Shown: positions 5,307-5,757 of the stretch, one piece after another
Layout of the letters: every line of letters starts with the position of its first letter
Numbering within the stretch: position 1 is the first letter of the stretch
Notes under the pieces: model-generated
What the model was told of the DNA's origin: nothing
Databases searched by the model: none
Seen by the model: the letters and a program-made list of their open reading frames with translations, nothing else
Position numbers and translations under genes: made by a program
Origin: Agromyces sp.
GTDB lineage: Bacteria > Actinomycetota > Actinomycetes > Actinomycetales > Microbacteriaceae
Assembly (NCBI GenBank): GCA_031178025.1
Contig: JAPSJU010000142.1
Span: 1 to 5,757, forward strand
Length of the DNA stretch: 5,757 nt
Direction: 5' to 3'

Positions 5307-5747
5307 ATGGCCAAGACCGACGCGAGCGGTGGGCTGAGCAAGGAGGAGCGGGACGCGGTCAAGCAGCGGGCCAAGGAGCTGCGCGAGCAGGAGAAGGCCG
5401 GCAAGAACCGGGCGGCGGGCGAGAAGGCGGTCGCCGAGGCGATCGCCGCGCTGGAACCCGACGACAGGGAGCTGGCCGAAGGGCTGCACCGCGCCGTGAC
5501 GCACGTGGCGCCCGACCTCGTTCCCAAGACGTACTACGGCATGCCCGGCTACGCGAACGCCGAGGGGAAGATCGTCGTGTTCATCCAGCCGGCGAAGAAG
5601 TTCTCGACGCGGTACGCGACCATCGGGTTCGAGGACAGGGCCGCCCTCGACGAGGGTGACATGTGGCCCGTCGGCTTCGCGGTGCGCTCGTGGACGCCCG
5701 AAGTGGAGCAGAACGTGATCGAGCTCGTTCGCAGGGCGGTGGGCTGA
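5307..5747 (+). CDS. DUF1801 / YdhG-like domain protein
   Basis: This is a 146-residue soluble protein. Residues 10-50 are highly charged and helical (SKEERDAVKQRAKELREQEK and onward), a likely amphipathic or coiled-coil arm found in many actinobacterial members. The DUF1801 domain covers about 55-144. It shows PKTYYGMPGYANAEGKIVVF (73-92), where the 'YGMP.Y...gk.v.f' core is the family hallmark. It also has KKFSTRYATIGFED (97-110) and GDMWPVGFAVRSWTPE (117-132). There is no signal peptide or membrane segment. Some members of the wider family are described as iron chaperone-like (YdhG/frataxin-like fold). Most are uncharacterised, so no function is claimed. The gene is preceded by its own ribosome binding site and a 152-base gap, so it is probably transcribed separately from the phosphatase gene. 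The gene is complete, with ten bases of unassigned sequence after its stop. Confidence 0.88.
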   Translation: MAKTDASGGLSKEERDAVKQRAKELREQEKAGKNRAAGEKAVAEAIAALEPDDRELAEGLHRAVTHVAPDLVPKTYYGMPGYANAEGKIVVFIQPAKKFSTRYATIGFEDRAALDEGDMWPVGFAVRSWTPEVEQNVIELVRRAVG

Positions 5748-5757
5748 AGCGCGTCCG

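Noticed and set aside
3528..5504. A 658-codon minus-strand frame extending tetR upstream through the phosphatase gene
   Set aside because: Only the last 198 residues resemble a protein family. The rest is low-complexity Ser/Arg-rich antisense of the phosphatase gene, and the GTG at 4124 has its own ribosome binding site.

Overview
The window is GC-rich (roughly 70% by eye) and tightly packed, with G/C-biased third codon positions, GTG starts and 4-base stop/start overlaps. Together with the protein families present, this points to a high-GC actinomycete. A Microbacteriaceae-type genome (Agromyces and relatives) is my best guess, but there is no rRNA or other lineage marker to prove it. I see no mobile element, tRNA, rRNA or CRISPR array. 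It looks like ordinary chromosome.

Layout: (1) Bases 1-910, plus strand: the 3' end of an ABC exporter ATPase, translationally coupled (ATGA overlap) to a complete ABC-2 type permease. (2) Bases 921-4124, minus strand: a compact unit read from right to left. It holds a TetR-family regulator (4124 to 3528), a possible 16-codon relay ORF, a fold-type III PLP enzyme of the 'amino acid deaminase/aldolase' type (3481 to 2231), and an FAD oxidase of the D-arabinono-1,4-lactone oxidase/alditol oxidase type (2234 to 921). The last two overlap by GTGA. This unit converges on the permease, and a small palindromic hairpin contains both stop codons. (3) Bases 4125-4230: a 106-bp divergent intergenic region with a near-perfect palindrome that is a good TetR operator candidate, plus putative promoters. 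(4) Bases 4231-5154, plus strand: a Ppx/GppA phosphatase, probably leaderless. (5) Bases 5155-5306: a 152-bp gap with two weak inverted repeats, a possible -10 element and a clear ribosome binding site. (6) Bases 5307-5747, plus strand: a small soluble DUF1801-type protein.

The most interesting part is the minus-strand unit. A PLP enzyme and a covalent-flavin sugar/polyol oxidase are translationally coupled under a local TetR regulator that probably represses itself. This suggests a small, inducible catabolic or detoxifying pathway joining an amino-acid (possibly D- or beta-hydroxy-amino-acid) reaction to oxidation of a sugar-like substrate. The substrate cannot be read from the sequence. The other genes (exporter, polyphosphatase, DUF1801) look like independent neighbours. 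I did not find a clearly new type of system.
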